Below are positions 1 through 11,106 of a stretch of DNA of 64,000 nt, in pieces (position 1 is the first letter of the stretch; every line of letters begins with the position of its first letter). The DNA comes from Streptomyces albidoflavus. GTDB lineage: Bacteria > Actinomycetota > Actinomycetes > Streptomycetales > Streptomycetaceae. The position numbers were made by a program, and so were the translations under genes. Location of the stretch: contig NZ_JOII01000020.1 of assembly GCF_000719955.1 (NCBI RefSeq), positions 1 through 64,000 on the forward strand, read 5' to 3'. Below the pieces are notes generated by a model that saw only the letters and a program-made list of their open reading frames with translations, searched no databases and was not told the origin of the DNA.

Positions 1-97
1 GCCCACGCCACCCCCACCCCCTCACCCCCAAGACGCCCAACCCCCCCGTCCCCTAAGGTGACCCGCAGCGGCAGACCGGGCTACGGGGAGGGGTTCT

Positions 98-2218
98 GTG
101 GTGGGCGGGGACGATGCGGGGGTGGGTGCCGGGGTGTGGAACAGCGTGTCGGGTGGGACCGTGTTCGGGGCCGTGGTGCAGGCGCAGCGGATCGACTCGC
201 TGAACGTGGAGGCTCCGCCGCAGGTCTGGCCGCCCCGCCAGCTGCCGCCGCCGCTGCCGGGGTTCGTCAACCGGACCAAGGAGCGGCGGACCCTGCGGGA
301 GCTGGCCGAGGCGGCCGTGGGGCAGGGAGTGCGGACGGTGGTGGTGACGGGGCTGGGCGGGGTCGGGAAGACGCAGTTGATCGCGCGCTGCGTCCGGAGC
401 GACCTGGGCGCCTTCTCCCCGGACGGGCAGGTGTACGTGGACCTCGCCGATGTGCGGCGGGACGGTGCCGTGGACGTGGCGGGGGTGCTCGGGGACTGGC
501 TGCACGCCTTCGGGGTGCCGTACGGGCATCAGCCGGCGGGGCTGGGAGGCCGCGCCGATCTGTTCCGTACGGTCACCACGGGCAAGCGGGTGCTGGTGGT
601 GGTCGACAACGTGCGGCAGGCGCCGGAGATCCGGGCGCTGACCCCCGGGGACGGGCTGCTGGTGGCGACGAGCCGTACCATGCTGCCCGCGTTGCGGATG
701 GACGGCGCGGTGCAGCTCGTCGTCGACCCGCTGGACGAGCGGGAGGCGATCGGGATCGTCCGGGGCCGGCCGGTGGCGCAGGGCGAGAGGCCGGCCGCCG
801 CCGAACTGGTCCGGAGGTGCGGCGGGTTGCCGCTGGCGCTGCGGACGGTCGGCGAGTGGCTGGTGGAGCGGCCCCAGTTGGGGCTCGATGACGCGGTGCG
901 CTCGCTGGCGCCGTTCGGCGGTGCGGCGGGCAGGGGCTGGGCGGACGAAGGGACGGTGGACGTGATGGAGCAGGTCTTCGACTCGGTGCTGCGGCAGATG
1001 CCCGACCACACGCGGGCCCTGTACCGCTTCCTGGGCGCGCTGCCCGGCACCACCTTCCCGGCCGCGCTCCCCCGCGCGGCCGGACTGCCCCGGGTCGACG
1101 CGGCGCTCGGGGACCTGATGACCAGCCACCTCGTGGTCGCCGTCGGCCCCGGGCGGGACGGCGCGGCCCCGGCCGGTCCGCCGCACCGGTTCCGGATGCA
1201 CGACCTGGCGCGGGCGCACGCCGCCACGGAGGCGGCCACGCTGCCCGAGGAGGCGGCCCGGTCCCTGCTCCGTACGGTCACCGACTTCTACGCCGAGGCG
1301 GTGGCGCACGCCGACCGGTCGATCGGCGGCCGTTTCCGCCTCCAGGACCCGCCCGCCCGCTCACTGGCCGAACTCGGCTTCGCCGAAGGGGCGTTCAGTG
1401 GTGACGGGCAGGGGCTCGACTGGCTCGACGCGGAGCGCGGCAACATCCTCGCGGTGCTGCGGGCCGCCGCCCGCGAGGGGCTGCACGACGCGGTGTGGCG
1501 GATCTGCGAGTCGCTGTGGCCGCTCTTCCACGAGCGGGCCCGGCACGCGGACTCCCTGGAGGCGCACCCGCTGGGCATCGAGGCGGCCCGCTGGGAGAAC
1601 CGGCCCGACGCCGAGATCCGGATGCGCAACCAGCTGGCCCGTGCCCACGCCGCCCTCGGCGACCTGGACCGGGCCGCGGAGGAGCTGCGCGCCGGGGAGC
1701 CCCTGCTGGCGCTGACCGAGGACGCCCGGCTGCGCGGCATCCTGGCGGAGACCGGCGGCCTGGTGGCGCTCGCCCAGGGCCGTACGGCCGACGCCCGCGA
1801 CCGGTTCACCGCCGCGCTCGCCGCCAACACCGAGCGCGGGGACCAGCACGGCATCGTCGTGCAGAGCTACCAACTGGCCGACGCGGTAAGGGCCTCGGGC
1901 GACCACGCCGAGGCGCGGCGCCTGCTCGCGGCGGCGCTGGGGCTGGCCCGGGAGACCGGGGACCTGGCGATGATCCCCAAGCTGACCCTGCTGACGGCAC
2001 GGGTGCACGCGGACGCGGGCGAGGTGGCCCAGGCGGTCGCCGCCGCGACGGACGCGGCCGAGCAGGCCGGTGAACAGGGGCTGACCTCCAAGATCCGGGA
2101 GGCGCTGGAGCTGCTGCTGGGGCTCGCCCGGCGCTCCGGGGACACGGCGCTGGCCGAGAGCTGCGAGCGCCGCCTCGCCGAGCTGCGGGGACCGGGCGAC
2201 CTGCCCGGAGGTGCGTGA
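98..2218 (+). CDS. NB-ARC/STAND ATPase with N-terminal amyloid-like motif and TPR-like C-terminus
   Basis: A 706-residue signalling NTPase of the NB-ARC (AP-ATPase) class. Residues 15-33 carry a short Gly/Val/Gln motif (NSVSGG, then GAVVQAQRI) resembling bacterial amyloid signalling sequences and the RHIM core. The P-loop GLGGVGKT is at 85-92, Walker B (VLVVVD) at 165-170, and the NB-ARC GLPLAL motif at 243-248. From about 480 to 690 the protein is Ala/Leu-rich and helical with a TPR-like pattern. It resembles the NB-ARC and TPR part of AfsR-type regulators, but there is no SARP or HTH DNA-binding domain at the N-terminus, so a role as an NLR-like sensor is more likely than transcription control. 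Start: tandem GTG codons at 98 and 101 follow GGGGAGGGG at 85-93; spacing slightly favours 101. The next gene begins 3 nt after its stop. The activating ligand is unknown. Confidence 0.85.
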   Translation: MVGGDDAGVGAGVWNSVSGGTVFGAVVQAQRIDSLNVEAPPQVWPPRQLPPPLPGFVNRTKERRTLRELAEAAVGQGVRTVVVTGLGGVGKTQLIARCVRSDLGAFSPDGQVYVDLADVRRDGAVDVAGVLGDWLHAFGVPYGHQPAGLGGRADLFRTVTTGKRVLVVVDNVRQAPEIRALTPGDGLLVATSRTMLPALRMDGAVQLVVDPLDEREAIGIVRGRPVAQGERPAAAELVRRCGGLPLALRTVGEWLVERPQLGLDDAVRSLAPFGGAAGRGWADEGTVDVMEQVFDSVLRQMPDHTRALYRFLGALPGTTFPAALPRAAGLPRVDAALGDLMTSHLVVAVGPGRDGAAPAGPPHRFRMHDLARAHAATEAATLPEEAARSLLRTVTDFYAEAVAHADRSIGGRFRLQDPPARSLAELGFAEGAFSGDGQGLDWLDAERGNILAVLRAAAREGLHDAVWRICESLWPLFHERARHADSLEAHPLGIEAARWENRPDAEIRMRNQLARAHAALGDLDRAAEELRAGEPLLALTEDARLRGILAETGGLVALAQGRTADARDRFTAALAANTERGDQHGIVVQSYQLADAVRASGDHAEARRLLAAALGLARETGDLAMIPKLTLLTARVHADAGEVAQAVAAATDAAEQAGEQGLTSKIREALELLLGLARRSGDTALAESCERRLAELRGPGDLPGGA

Positions 2219-2221
2219 TCC

Positions 2222-3976
2222 GTGGAGTTCCGCCTGCCCGGGATCTCCCGGGCGCGCCGTCCCGGGCGCCCGCTCCCCGGCCGGGACCGCTGGGACACCT
2301 GGGAGGCGCCCCGAGCCCGCGTCCTGTGCGTGGCGCGCACGCTGACCTCGGCGACCCGGCTGCTGGACGTGCTGCCGCTGCTGCGCCGCGAGGACGGCAT
2401 CGAGACGTACTACACCGTCAACCCCGGGTCGGCCTTCGCGGAGGGGCTGCCCGCCTACTTCACCTCGCTCGGGGTCGGTGACCGGCTGCTGAGCTGGGAG
2501 GAGGCGACCCGGCGGCCCTTCGACCTGGCGGTGGCGTGCACCGTCAACAACTCGATGCGGCAGCTCGACGCGCCGCTGGTGGTGCTGCCGCACGGCGCCG
2601 GGTACAACCGGCTGGTCACCGAGACCACCGGGGACGCCTCGGCGCCGGCCGGGCTCTCCCGCCGGGAGCTGACCTGGCGCGGCAAGGTGGTGCCGGCCGC
2701 GATCGGGGTCTCCCACTCGGAGCAGCTGGGGCGGCTCGCCGGGAGCTGTCCGGAGGCGGTGGAGCGGGCGGCGGTCGTGGGCGACATCTGCCTGGACCGG
2801 ATCCGCCGCAGCCTGCCGCTGCGCGACCGCTACCGGGCGCTGCTCGGCGCGGTCGACGGGCGCCGCCTGGTGGTCCTCCACTCCACCTGGTCCAGCCACT
2901 CCCTGCTCGGCACCCACCCGGAGCTGCCGCTGGAGCTGGTCACCTCGCTGCCCGCGGACGAGTACGCGGTCGCCGCCGTCCTGCACCCGAACGTGTGGGC
3001 GCGGCACAGCCGGCGCGGGGTGCTGGAGCGGCTGGAGCGGGCGATGGATGCCGGGCTGCTGGTGATCCCGCCCGAGGAGGGGTGGCGGGCGGCGGTCGTC
3101 GCCGGGGACTGGGTGGTCGGGGACCACGGCAGCACCACGCTGTACTCCGCCGCCCTCGACCGGACGGTGCTGCTCGCGGCGACCGGCCTGGACGAGCTGG
3201 ACGCCGCCTCGCCCACCGCCGCCTTCGCCCGCCGCGCGCCCCGCCTGGACGTCGCCGGGGACCTGTACGCCCAACTGCTGCGGGCCGACGCCGAGCACGA
3301 CCCGGAGCTGCTGGCTCCGGTGGTCGACAGCCAGTGGGAGACGCCGGACAAGTCGACGGCGCTGACCCAGGACCTGCTGTACGGGCTGCTCGCCGACGCC
3401 GGAGTGGGGGCCCCGGCCGCGACCCCCGAGCCGGAACCGGTCCCCGACCCGCGGCCGCTGGCCCACCGGGCGCCGACCGCCTTCGACGTGACCGGCCGGA
3501 TCGGCACGGACGGCGCCGTGGAGGTACGCCGTCATCCGCTCGCCCCGCGCCACGCCACCGAGCCGCGCGGGTTCTACGCGGTGACCGACGAGGAGACCCA
3601 TCCACTCTGGCCGCAGAGCGCCGACGTACTGGCCCGGACCCTGGTGGACGCGGCGACACCGCCGACCGTCTGGACCGAGGAGGCGTTCCGGCGGCTGCCG
3701 GGCCTGAGCGTGGTCGGCGCCGCCCTCGACACCGACCGCTGCCTGGTACGGCTACGGGACGGCCGGGTGTGGGAGGCCCTGGCGGACCGGCCCTGGGGCG
3801 CCGCCCGGGCCCGGCTCGACCCGGTCTTGGTGGCCTGCGCCGTACACGTGGCGGCGAGCACGGACACGGGCACGGCCGGGGGTACGGGGCTGGGGGCGCC
3901 CCTGGTGATCCGTACGGGGCGGCGTCTGTGCCGGGTCTCGTTCCGGGTGGCACCCGGGAGCTGTTCAGGCGGCTGA
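2222..3976 (+). CDS. GT-B-like (CDP-glycerol glycerophosphotransferase-like) protein of unknown function
   Basis: A 584-residue cytoplasmic protein with no signal peptide. Residues 30-330 have the look of a GT-B fold related to CDP-glycerol glycerophosphotransferases: PHGAGYNR at 123-130, VVGD near 187, a VLHSTWSS strand-turn near 218, LHPN near 254, and a glycine-rich GDHGSTTLYSA loop at 300-310. The rest is a separate domain preceded by a Pro/Glu linker near 410-425. Relatives in Streptomyces genomes often carry uninformative names; I do not know a demonstrated function. The GTG start at 2222 lies 3 nt after the stop of the STAND gene, with GGAGG just upstream inside that gene, so the two are almost certainly co-translated and may act together. 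A nucleotide-sugar or surface-polymer substrate is only an inference from the fold. Confidence 0.7.
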   Translation: MEFRLPGISRARRPGRPLPGRDRWDTWEAPRARVLCVARTLTSATRLLDVLPLLRREDGIETYYTVNPGSAFAEGLPAYFTSLGVGDRLLSWEEATRRPFDLAVACTVNNSMRQLDAPLVVLPHGAGYNRLVTETTGDASAPAGLSRRELTWRGKVVPAAIGVSHSEQLGRLAGSCPEAVERAAVVGDICLDRIRRSLPLRDRYRALLGAVDGRRLVVLHSTWSSHSLLGTHPELPLELVTSLPADEYAVAAVLHPNVWARHSRRGVLERLERAMDAGLLVIPPEEGWRAAVVAGDWVVGDHGSTTLYSAALDRTVLLAATGLDELDAASPTAAFARRAPRLDVAGDLYAQLLRADAEHDPELLAPVVDSQWETPDKSTALTQDLLYGLLADAGVGAPAATPEPEPVPDPRPLAHRAPTAFDVTGRIGTDGAVEVRRHPLAPRHATEPRGFYAVTDEETHPLWPQSADVLARTLVDAATPPTVWTEEAFRRLPGLSVVGAALDTDRCLVRLRDGRVWEALADRPWGAARARLDPVLVACAVHVAASTDTGTAGGTGLGAPLVIRTGRRLCRVSFRVAPGSCSGG

Positions 3977-4003
3977 CATCCGTGGGCAACGCGTTCGGCA
4001 TCT

Positions 4004-4027
4004 GTTGCATCTATCCTTGTATGCAAC
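4004..4027. promoter_or_regulatory. Perfect inverted repeat upstream of the FUSC gene, probable operator
   Basis: GTTGCAT at 4004-4010 and its exact complement ATGCAAC at 4021-4027 are separated by 10 nt. The repeat is A/T-rich compared with its surroundings and sits 65 nt before the FUSC start, in a gap of about 115 nt. The geometry (7-bp arms, 17-nt centre spacing) suits a dimeric regulator such as a MarR or TetR family member. No candidate regulator is adjacent. Confidence 0.55.
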
Positions 4028-4092
4028 GTCCTCCGGTCGGTGCTGCCCGGAGGTGGGAAGAAGGGACCGGCCGGACGCACAGGAGGACGTGG

Positions 4093-5850
4093 ATGAGCGA
4101 GCCCACAGCCCTGCGAGCCCGTGCGGGCACGTTGCGCGGGGTGGTGCCCGGGTGGCTCGGGCGCTCGCTGCGCGCCGCCCGCGCGCCGTTCCCGCGCGCC
4201 GCCGCCGTGCGGGGAGCGCTGGCGGTCTCGGTGCCGTTGATGGCGGGGCTGCTGACCGGGCACCCGGTGGCGGGCGTCGTCGTCGGACTCGGCGGGCTGT
4301 GGGCGGTGGGGCAGGACAGCGCCGCCCCGTACAAGGCGCGGGCCCTGCGGATCGCGGCGCTCGGCGGCTCGGCGGCGGCCGGGCTGCTGGCCGGGGCGAC
4401 GGCGCTCCGGTACGGCGACGCGGTGGTGATCGCGGCGCTGCTGGCGGTGGCGGGACTGGTGTCGGGGTGGGTGAGCGTCGGGGGGCCGCTCGCCTCGGTG
4501 GCCGGGATGCACCTGCTGCTGGGGGCGACCGTCGGCACCGGCATCCCCGTGCCCGGCCCGTGGTGGGCGGGACCGCTGGAGCTGCTGGCCGGCGCCCTGT
4601 TCGCGCTGACGCTGACCTGCCTGCCCTGGCTCTGGCGGCGCCACAGCCCCGAGCGGGAGGCGGTCATCGCCGTCTTCGACGCGGCCGAGCGGGCCCTGTC
4701 GCGGGCGGGCACCCCCGGCGCCACCGAGGCGCGGGCGCGGATGACGCTGGCCCTCAACACCGCCCAGGACCTGCTGGCCGTGCACAGCTCCCGCAAGCAC
4801 GCCGAGCGCCCGACCTCCATCGGCGGACTGATCACGGCCTTCCGGGCGGCGGTGCAGCTGGTCGAGGCAGTCACCGCGCTCATGGTGGAGGGCCGCCCGC
4901 TGCCCCCGGCGGTGGTCCGGGTGCCCTCCCTGCTGGCCGCCCGGGTGGTCCCGCCGGTACGCGCCGGACGCCCGGCACCGGAGCCGGCCGGCCACGCCCT
5001 CGCGCAGGACCGGGAGCCGGAGCCGCCGTTCACCGCCGACACCCCGGGGCTGCGCGCGCTGGCCGAGGTGTACCGGGCGCCGGGCCGCTCCCTGACCCTG
5101 CTGCCCGACCCGCCCGCCTACGCGGGGCCGAGCCTCGCCGACCGGCTGCGGTTCGCGCTGCTGCTGGGCGGCTGCACGCTGGCGGCGGCAGTCGTGGCGT
5201 ACCTGCTGCACGGGCCGCGCGGCTACTGGCTGCCGATGACCGTCGCCTTCCTCTACAAGCCGGACCTCGGCCCGGTCTTCGGGCGGGCCCTCAACCGCTG
5301 CCTGGGCACGGTGGCCGGGGTCGGCATGGTCGCGGTGGTGGCGTGGCTGGTCACCGACGCGTGGGCGCTGACGCTGGTGGCCGCCGCGTTCGGCGCGGTG
5401 ATGGCGGCGGGCGTGCGGTACCACTACGCCCTTTCCACCTTCGGCCTGACCGTCATCGTCTTCGTCTTCATCGACTTCCTCGGCGACGACCGGCAGCTGC
5501 TCCCCTCCCGGGTCCTGGAGACGGTCATCGCCGCCGCCCTGGTCCTCACCGCGCACTTCCTCACCCGCCCCGACTCCTGGCGGGTGAGGGCCGAGCTGCG
5601 CGTCGCCGCCGCCGACCGCGCCTGGCGCCGCTACGACCGGCGCGCCCCGGCCGCCTCCCCCGACGAGCGGCACCAGCTGCGCCGTACCGCCTACCGCCGC
5701 CTCGCCGAGGCCCGCCAGGCCCTCGACACGGCCGGCGCCGAACCCCACCGGGACCCCGACCGCTTCCCGGTGCTGGAACGCCGGGTGGCCCGCGCCGAGC
5801 AGGGCTGCGACGCGATCACGGCGTACGTGGTGGCGGGCGGACGCCGCTGA
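4093..5850 (+). CDS. FUSC family inner-membrane protein (aromatic acid exporter-like)
   Basis: A 585-residue membrane protein with the duplicated layout of the FUSC family (fusaric acid resistance, AaeB, YccS): one block of hydrophobic helices at about residues 35-180, a cytoplasmic helical linker, and a second block at about 350-490 beginning near LADRLRFALLLGGCTLA and containing GYWLPMTVAFLYKPD, a typical FUSC signature. Members are thought to export aromatic acids or related compounds, often with an HlyD partner, which is absent here. The frame is open far upstream, but the start was placed at ATG 4093 because AGGAGG lies at 4081-4086, 6 nt before it, and the residues upstream look like out-of-frame sequence from the preceding gene. 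The inverted repeat at 4004-4027 probably controls it. It ends 15 nt before the stop of the convergent neighbour. Confidence 0.85.
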   Translation: MSEPTALRARAGTLRGVVPGWLGRSLRAARAPFPRAAAVRGALAVSVPLMAGLLTGHPVAGVVVGLGGLWAVGQDSAAPYKARALRIAALGGSAAAGLLAGATALRYGDAVVIAALLAVAGLVSGWVSVGGPLASVAGMHLLLGATVGTGIPVPGPWWAGPLELLAGALFALTLTCLPWLWRRHSPEREAVIAVFDAAERALSRAGTPGATEARARMTLALNTAQDLLAVHSSRKHAERPTSIGGLITAFRAAVQLVEAVTALMVEGRPLPPAVVRVPSLLAARVVPPVRAGRPAPEPAGHALAQDREPEPPFTADTPGLRALAEVYRAPGRSLTLLPDPPAYAGPSLADRLRFALLLGGCTLAAAVVAYLLHGPRGYWLPMTVAFLYKPDLGPVFGRALNRCLGTVAGVGMVAVVAWLVTDAWALTLVAAAFGAVMAAGVRYHYALSTFGLTVIVFVFIDFLGDDRQLLPSRVLETVIAAALVLTAHFLTRPDSWRVRAELRVAAADRAWRRYDRRAPAASPDERHQLRRTAYRRLAEARQALDTAGAEPHRDPDRFPVLERRVARAEQGCDAITAYVVAGGRR

Positions 5851-5865
5851 GGGGCCCGACAAGGG

Positions 5866-6603
5866 CTACCCGGTGTGCCTGCGCGCGGCCGACCGCCACG
5901 CCCACGCGCCGAGCAGGCCACCTGCGGTCAGGCCGACGAGGGCGCCCGCGAGGCTCGCGCCGTCCGTCAGGCCGGCGCCGGAGCCGGCGAGCAGGACCGT
6001 GGCCACGGCGACGGCCACGGCCGCCGCGAGCGTCACGAGGATCCAGGGCGCGAAGTAGACCCGGCGCCGGGGCGGCGCGGGGGGCGCGGAGAGCTGGGCG
6101 GCGGGGCCCGTGACGGCCGCCTCGGGCCGCTTGAAGTAGGCGAAGGGGCCCCAGGTACCGAAGAGTTCCCAGCCCTCGGTGGCGAGCCGGGCGGTGAGCT
6201 GCTCGCGGTGGCGGCCGCCCGTCGTCTCCCGGCGGTAGGACCAGCGCAGCGGGGTCTGCCGGTCGCGGCGGCAGACGAAGCGGCCGAGCCGGTCGAGCCG
6301 TTCGGCCTCCCACCCCTGGCCGCCGAACCGGGCAAGCAGCTCCACCTCCTGGAGCGCGTCGGCGGTCCACACCCAGGTGTCCGGGCCGTCCCCCGGTCCG
6401 TCCACGGTGTCCGCGCCCTCCCGCCGGGTCAGCTGGTCCGCCAGCTCCCCGGCCGGGCCGAACTCCTCCTCCAGGGGGCTGCCCGCCTCCGCCGCGTACG
6501 CGGTCAGCTCCGCGACCAGTTCCTCGGCGCGGGCCGGCGCCATGCCCCGCTCCCGCAGGAGCGCGGAGAGCCGTTCGGTGTAGGCGGTCGTCTTCCCGGT
6601 CAT
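5866..6603 (-). CDS. HAAS-like protein with two C-terminal membrane segments
   Basis: A 245-residue protein whose first 60 residues look like the HAAS domain of PadR-linked proteins (YTERLSALL near the start, then EELVAELTAYAAE, then a LADQLT helix). A central soluble region of about 100 residues contains charged strands and a GWELFGTWGPFAYF segment. Two hydrophobic helices follow at about 178-200 and 212-233, ending in a short basic tail. HAAS proteins usually act with a PadR-family repressor encoded next door; none is present here. The palindrome CTACGTAG at 6654-6661, about 50 nt upstream on its strand, could be a PadR-type site. Function otherwise unknown. Confidence 0.7.
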   Translation of the reverse strand: MTGKTTAYTERLSALLRERGMAPARAEELVAELTAYAAEAGSPLEEEFGPAGELADQLTRREGADTVDGPGDGPDTWVWTADALQEVELLARFGGQGWEAERLDRLGRFVCRRDRQTPLRWSYRRETTGGRHREQLTARLATEGWELFGTWGPFAYFKRPEAAVTGPAAQLSAPPAPPRRRVYFAPWILVTLAAAVAVAVATVLLAGSGAGLTDGASLAGALVGLTAGGLLGAWAWRSAARRHTG

Positions 6604-6653
6604 GCGTCCCTCTCCCCCTGGTCCAGCACGTGTCCGACGGTGCGGTGGAACTC

Positions 6654-6661
6654 CTACGTAG
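6654..6661. promoter_or_regulatory. CTACGTAG palindrome upstream of the HAAS-like gene
   Basis: An 8-bp perfect palindrome in the 87-nt gap between the HAAS-like gene and the GntR gene, close to an A/T-rich TCTATC stretch that could be a minus-strand -10 region. It may be a regulator binding site. Eight bases is short enough to occur by chance. Confidence 0.25.
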
Positions 6662-6690
6662 ATAGAGCGGGAGGCCGGTTGTGGCAGGGC

Positions 6691-7350
6691 TCAGGCGACC
6701 CGGTCCGGCAGGGACAGGCTGTCGCCGTCGGCGCCGGCGCGGCGCAGGATGGAGCCGATGTGGCGGTGGAGGAGGTCCTTGGCCCCGGCCGCGTCGCCGT
6801 GCTGGAGGGCGCGGGCCAGGGCCAGGTGCTCGGCGGTGTCCTCGGCGACCTCCTGGCGGCCGATGAGGGCGGCGGCGGTGAACCGCTGGTGCTGGTGCCA
6901 GAGCGTCTCGAAGAGCCCGGTCACGGTGCGGTTGCCCGCGGCGGCGACCAGCGCGGCGTGGTAGGCGTGCCCGGCGTCGCGGGCCTCGCGCGGGGTGGCG
7001 GCAGGCCCGCAGCGCGCGGCCAGGTCGTCACCGACGCGGCGCAGCGCCTCGGGGCCGCGGGCGGCCAGCGTGTCGAGCGCGTAGCTCTCCAGCAGCAGCC
7101 GGGCCTGCATGATGTCGCGCCCCTCACCGAGCGAGACGGGCACGACGAGGGCCCCGCGCTTCGGGTACAGCTCCAGGAAGCCGTCGGAGCGCAGCCTGAG
7201 GAACGCCTCGCGGACCGGTGTACGGGAAATGCCCAGCTCGGCGGCGACCTGCCCTTCGGAGAGGAGTTCACCGCTGCCGTAGGTGCCGTCGAGGATGAGG
7301 TCCTTCACGTGCTCGTAGGCCCGCTCGGCGGTGGGGGTCGCTTGTGCCAT
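6691..7350 (-). CDS. GntR family transcriptional regulator, FadR/VanR (FCD) subfamily
   Basis: A 219-residue regulator. The N-terminal winged helix (residues about 8-72) shows the GntR pattern: YEHVKDLILDGTYGSGELLSE, then LGISRTPVREAFLRLRSDGFL, then the wing with RGALVVP. The C-terminal all-helical FCD domain (about 80-210) includes the metal/ligand-site region HAYHAALVAAAGN and the later EH...H histidines typical of the family. Such proteins bind small carboxylic acids and usually repress a nearby catabolic or transport operon. Its target is not clear: neighbours are a HAAS-like gene and the end of an ABC transporter operon on the same strand. Start ATG 7350 was chosen because the domain begins there; the upstream open frame is non-conserved. 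No strong Shine-Dalgarno precedes it. Confidence 0.88.
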   Translation of the reverse strand: MAQATPTAERAYEHVKDLILDGTYGSGELLSEGQVAAELGISRTPVREAFLRLRSDGFLELYPKRGALVVPVSLGEGRDIMQARLLLESYALDTLAARGPEALRRVGDDLAARCGPAATPREARDAGHAYHAALVAAAGNRTVTGLFETLWHQHQRFTAAALIGRQEVAEDTAEHLALARALQHGDAAGAKDLLHRHIGSILRRAGADGDSLSLPDRVA

Positions 7351-7445
7351 GGGGCCATTATCCGGGCGGCCCGGCCGGGAACGGCGGCGGCCGCCCGCTC
7401 CCCCGCCGGACGGGGAGGCGGACGGCCGCTGCCGGACATCCCTGC

Positions 7446-8320
7446 TCAGGACACGATGTCCTTCCCCGCGAAGCCCCGGAAGGCCAGTGCGAAGAGGATC
7501 AGGGCGTAGCTGACGGAGACCGAGGCGCCCTGGAGCATGCCGGACCAGGCGATGTCCGTCTGGAGGGCGTCGGCCCAGGCGAACTGCCAGTGGGCGGGGA
7601 GGAAGGCGCGCCAGTCGCCGAGGGCGGTCACGGCGTCCAGGACGTTGCCGACGATGGTCAGGCCGACCGCGCCGCCGACCGCGCCGAGCGGGGCGTCGGT
7701 GCGGGTCGAGAGCCAGAACGCCAGACCGGCGGTGACCAGCTGCGACACGTACACGTACGCCACCACGACGGCCAGCCGGCCCACCGCCTCGCCGGCCGGG
7801 AGGGCGCCGCCGGTGGGGATCTGGAGGGGGCCCCAGCCGTAGGCGAGGGTCCCGACGAGGAGGCCGACCAGAGGCAGCAGCACCATCGCGGCGGCGCTGA
7901 AGGCCAGGGCGACGACGAGCTTGCTCCACAGCAGGCGGGCCCGGGGTACGGGCGCCGCCAGCAGGTACCTCAGCGAGGACCAGCCCGCCTCGCTCGCCAC
8001 CGTGTCCCCGCAGAACAGGGCGACCGGGATGACCAGCAGGAACCCGGCGGAGACGAAGAGGCAGACGGCCGCGAAGTTGAGCCCGGAGGCGGTGGCGGTG
8101 TCCATCAGGTTGACCCGGCCGCGCCGCTCGGGCTCGCCGCCGATGGCGAAGGCGGCGACCATGACGACCGGCAGCAGGGCCAGAATGGCCGCCATCACCT
8201 GGGTACGGCGGCGGCGCAACTGGCGGACCGCCTCGACGCGCAGCGGCAGGGTCCGGCCGGGCCGGTAGCCGGGGGCGGTCGGGTCGGTGCGGGCGGGGTC
8301 GGTGAGGGTGCCGGGGGTGC

Positions 8321-8324
<4 letters not shown>
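7446..8324 (-). CDS. ABC-2 type transporter permease
   Basis: A 292-residue integral membrane protein with six hydrophobic segments after a basic N-terminus (RQLRRRRTQ): about 45-65, 90-115, 135-160, 170-200, 205-230 and 265-285. A soluble loop follows the first helix. This is the layout of ABC-2 permeases. Its ATG overlaps the stop of the upstream hydrolase-ATPase fusion gene by 4 nt (ATGA at 8321-8324), so it is the translationally coupled partner of that ATPase. Together they would form an exporter; the substrate is unknown. Confidence 0.85.
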
Positions 8325-10990
<2,666 letters not shown>

Positions 10991-11106
10991 GGACCCACGG
11001 TACGGGCGCCCGAAGGGTGCTCCGTGCCCCCTCCAGGGGGACCCTGACGTGCTGCGCGAGGCGTATACCCGCGTCCCGCGTACCGCATCCGTGGTAGGCC
11101 CTGCCC

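Noticed and set aside
1361..3601. Long open frame on the minus strand opposite the STAND and GT-B-like genes
   Set aside because: It is Gly/Arg/Pro-rich with no domain, as expected for the complement of very GC-rich coding DNA; the plus-strand proteins have clear motifs.
2536..4092. Upstream extension of the FUSC frame
   Set aside because: It reads out-of-frame sequence of the GT-B-like gene as low-complexity Arg/Gly/Ala and precedes a strong AGGAGG-ATG start at 4093.
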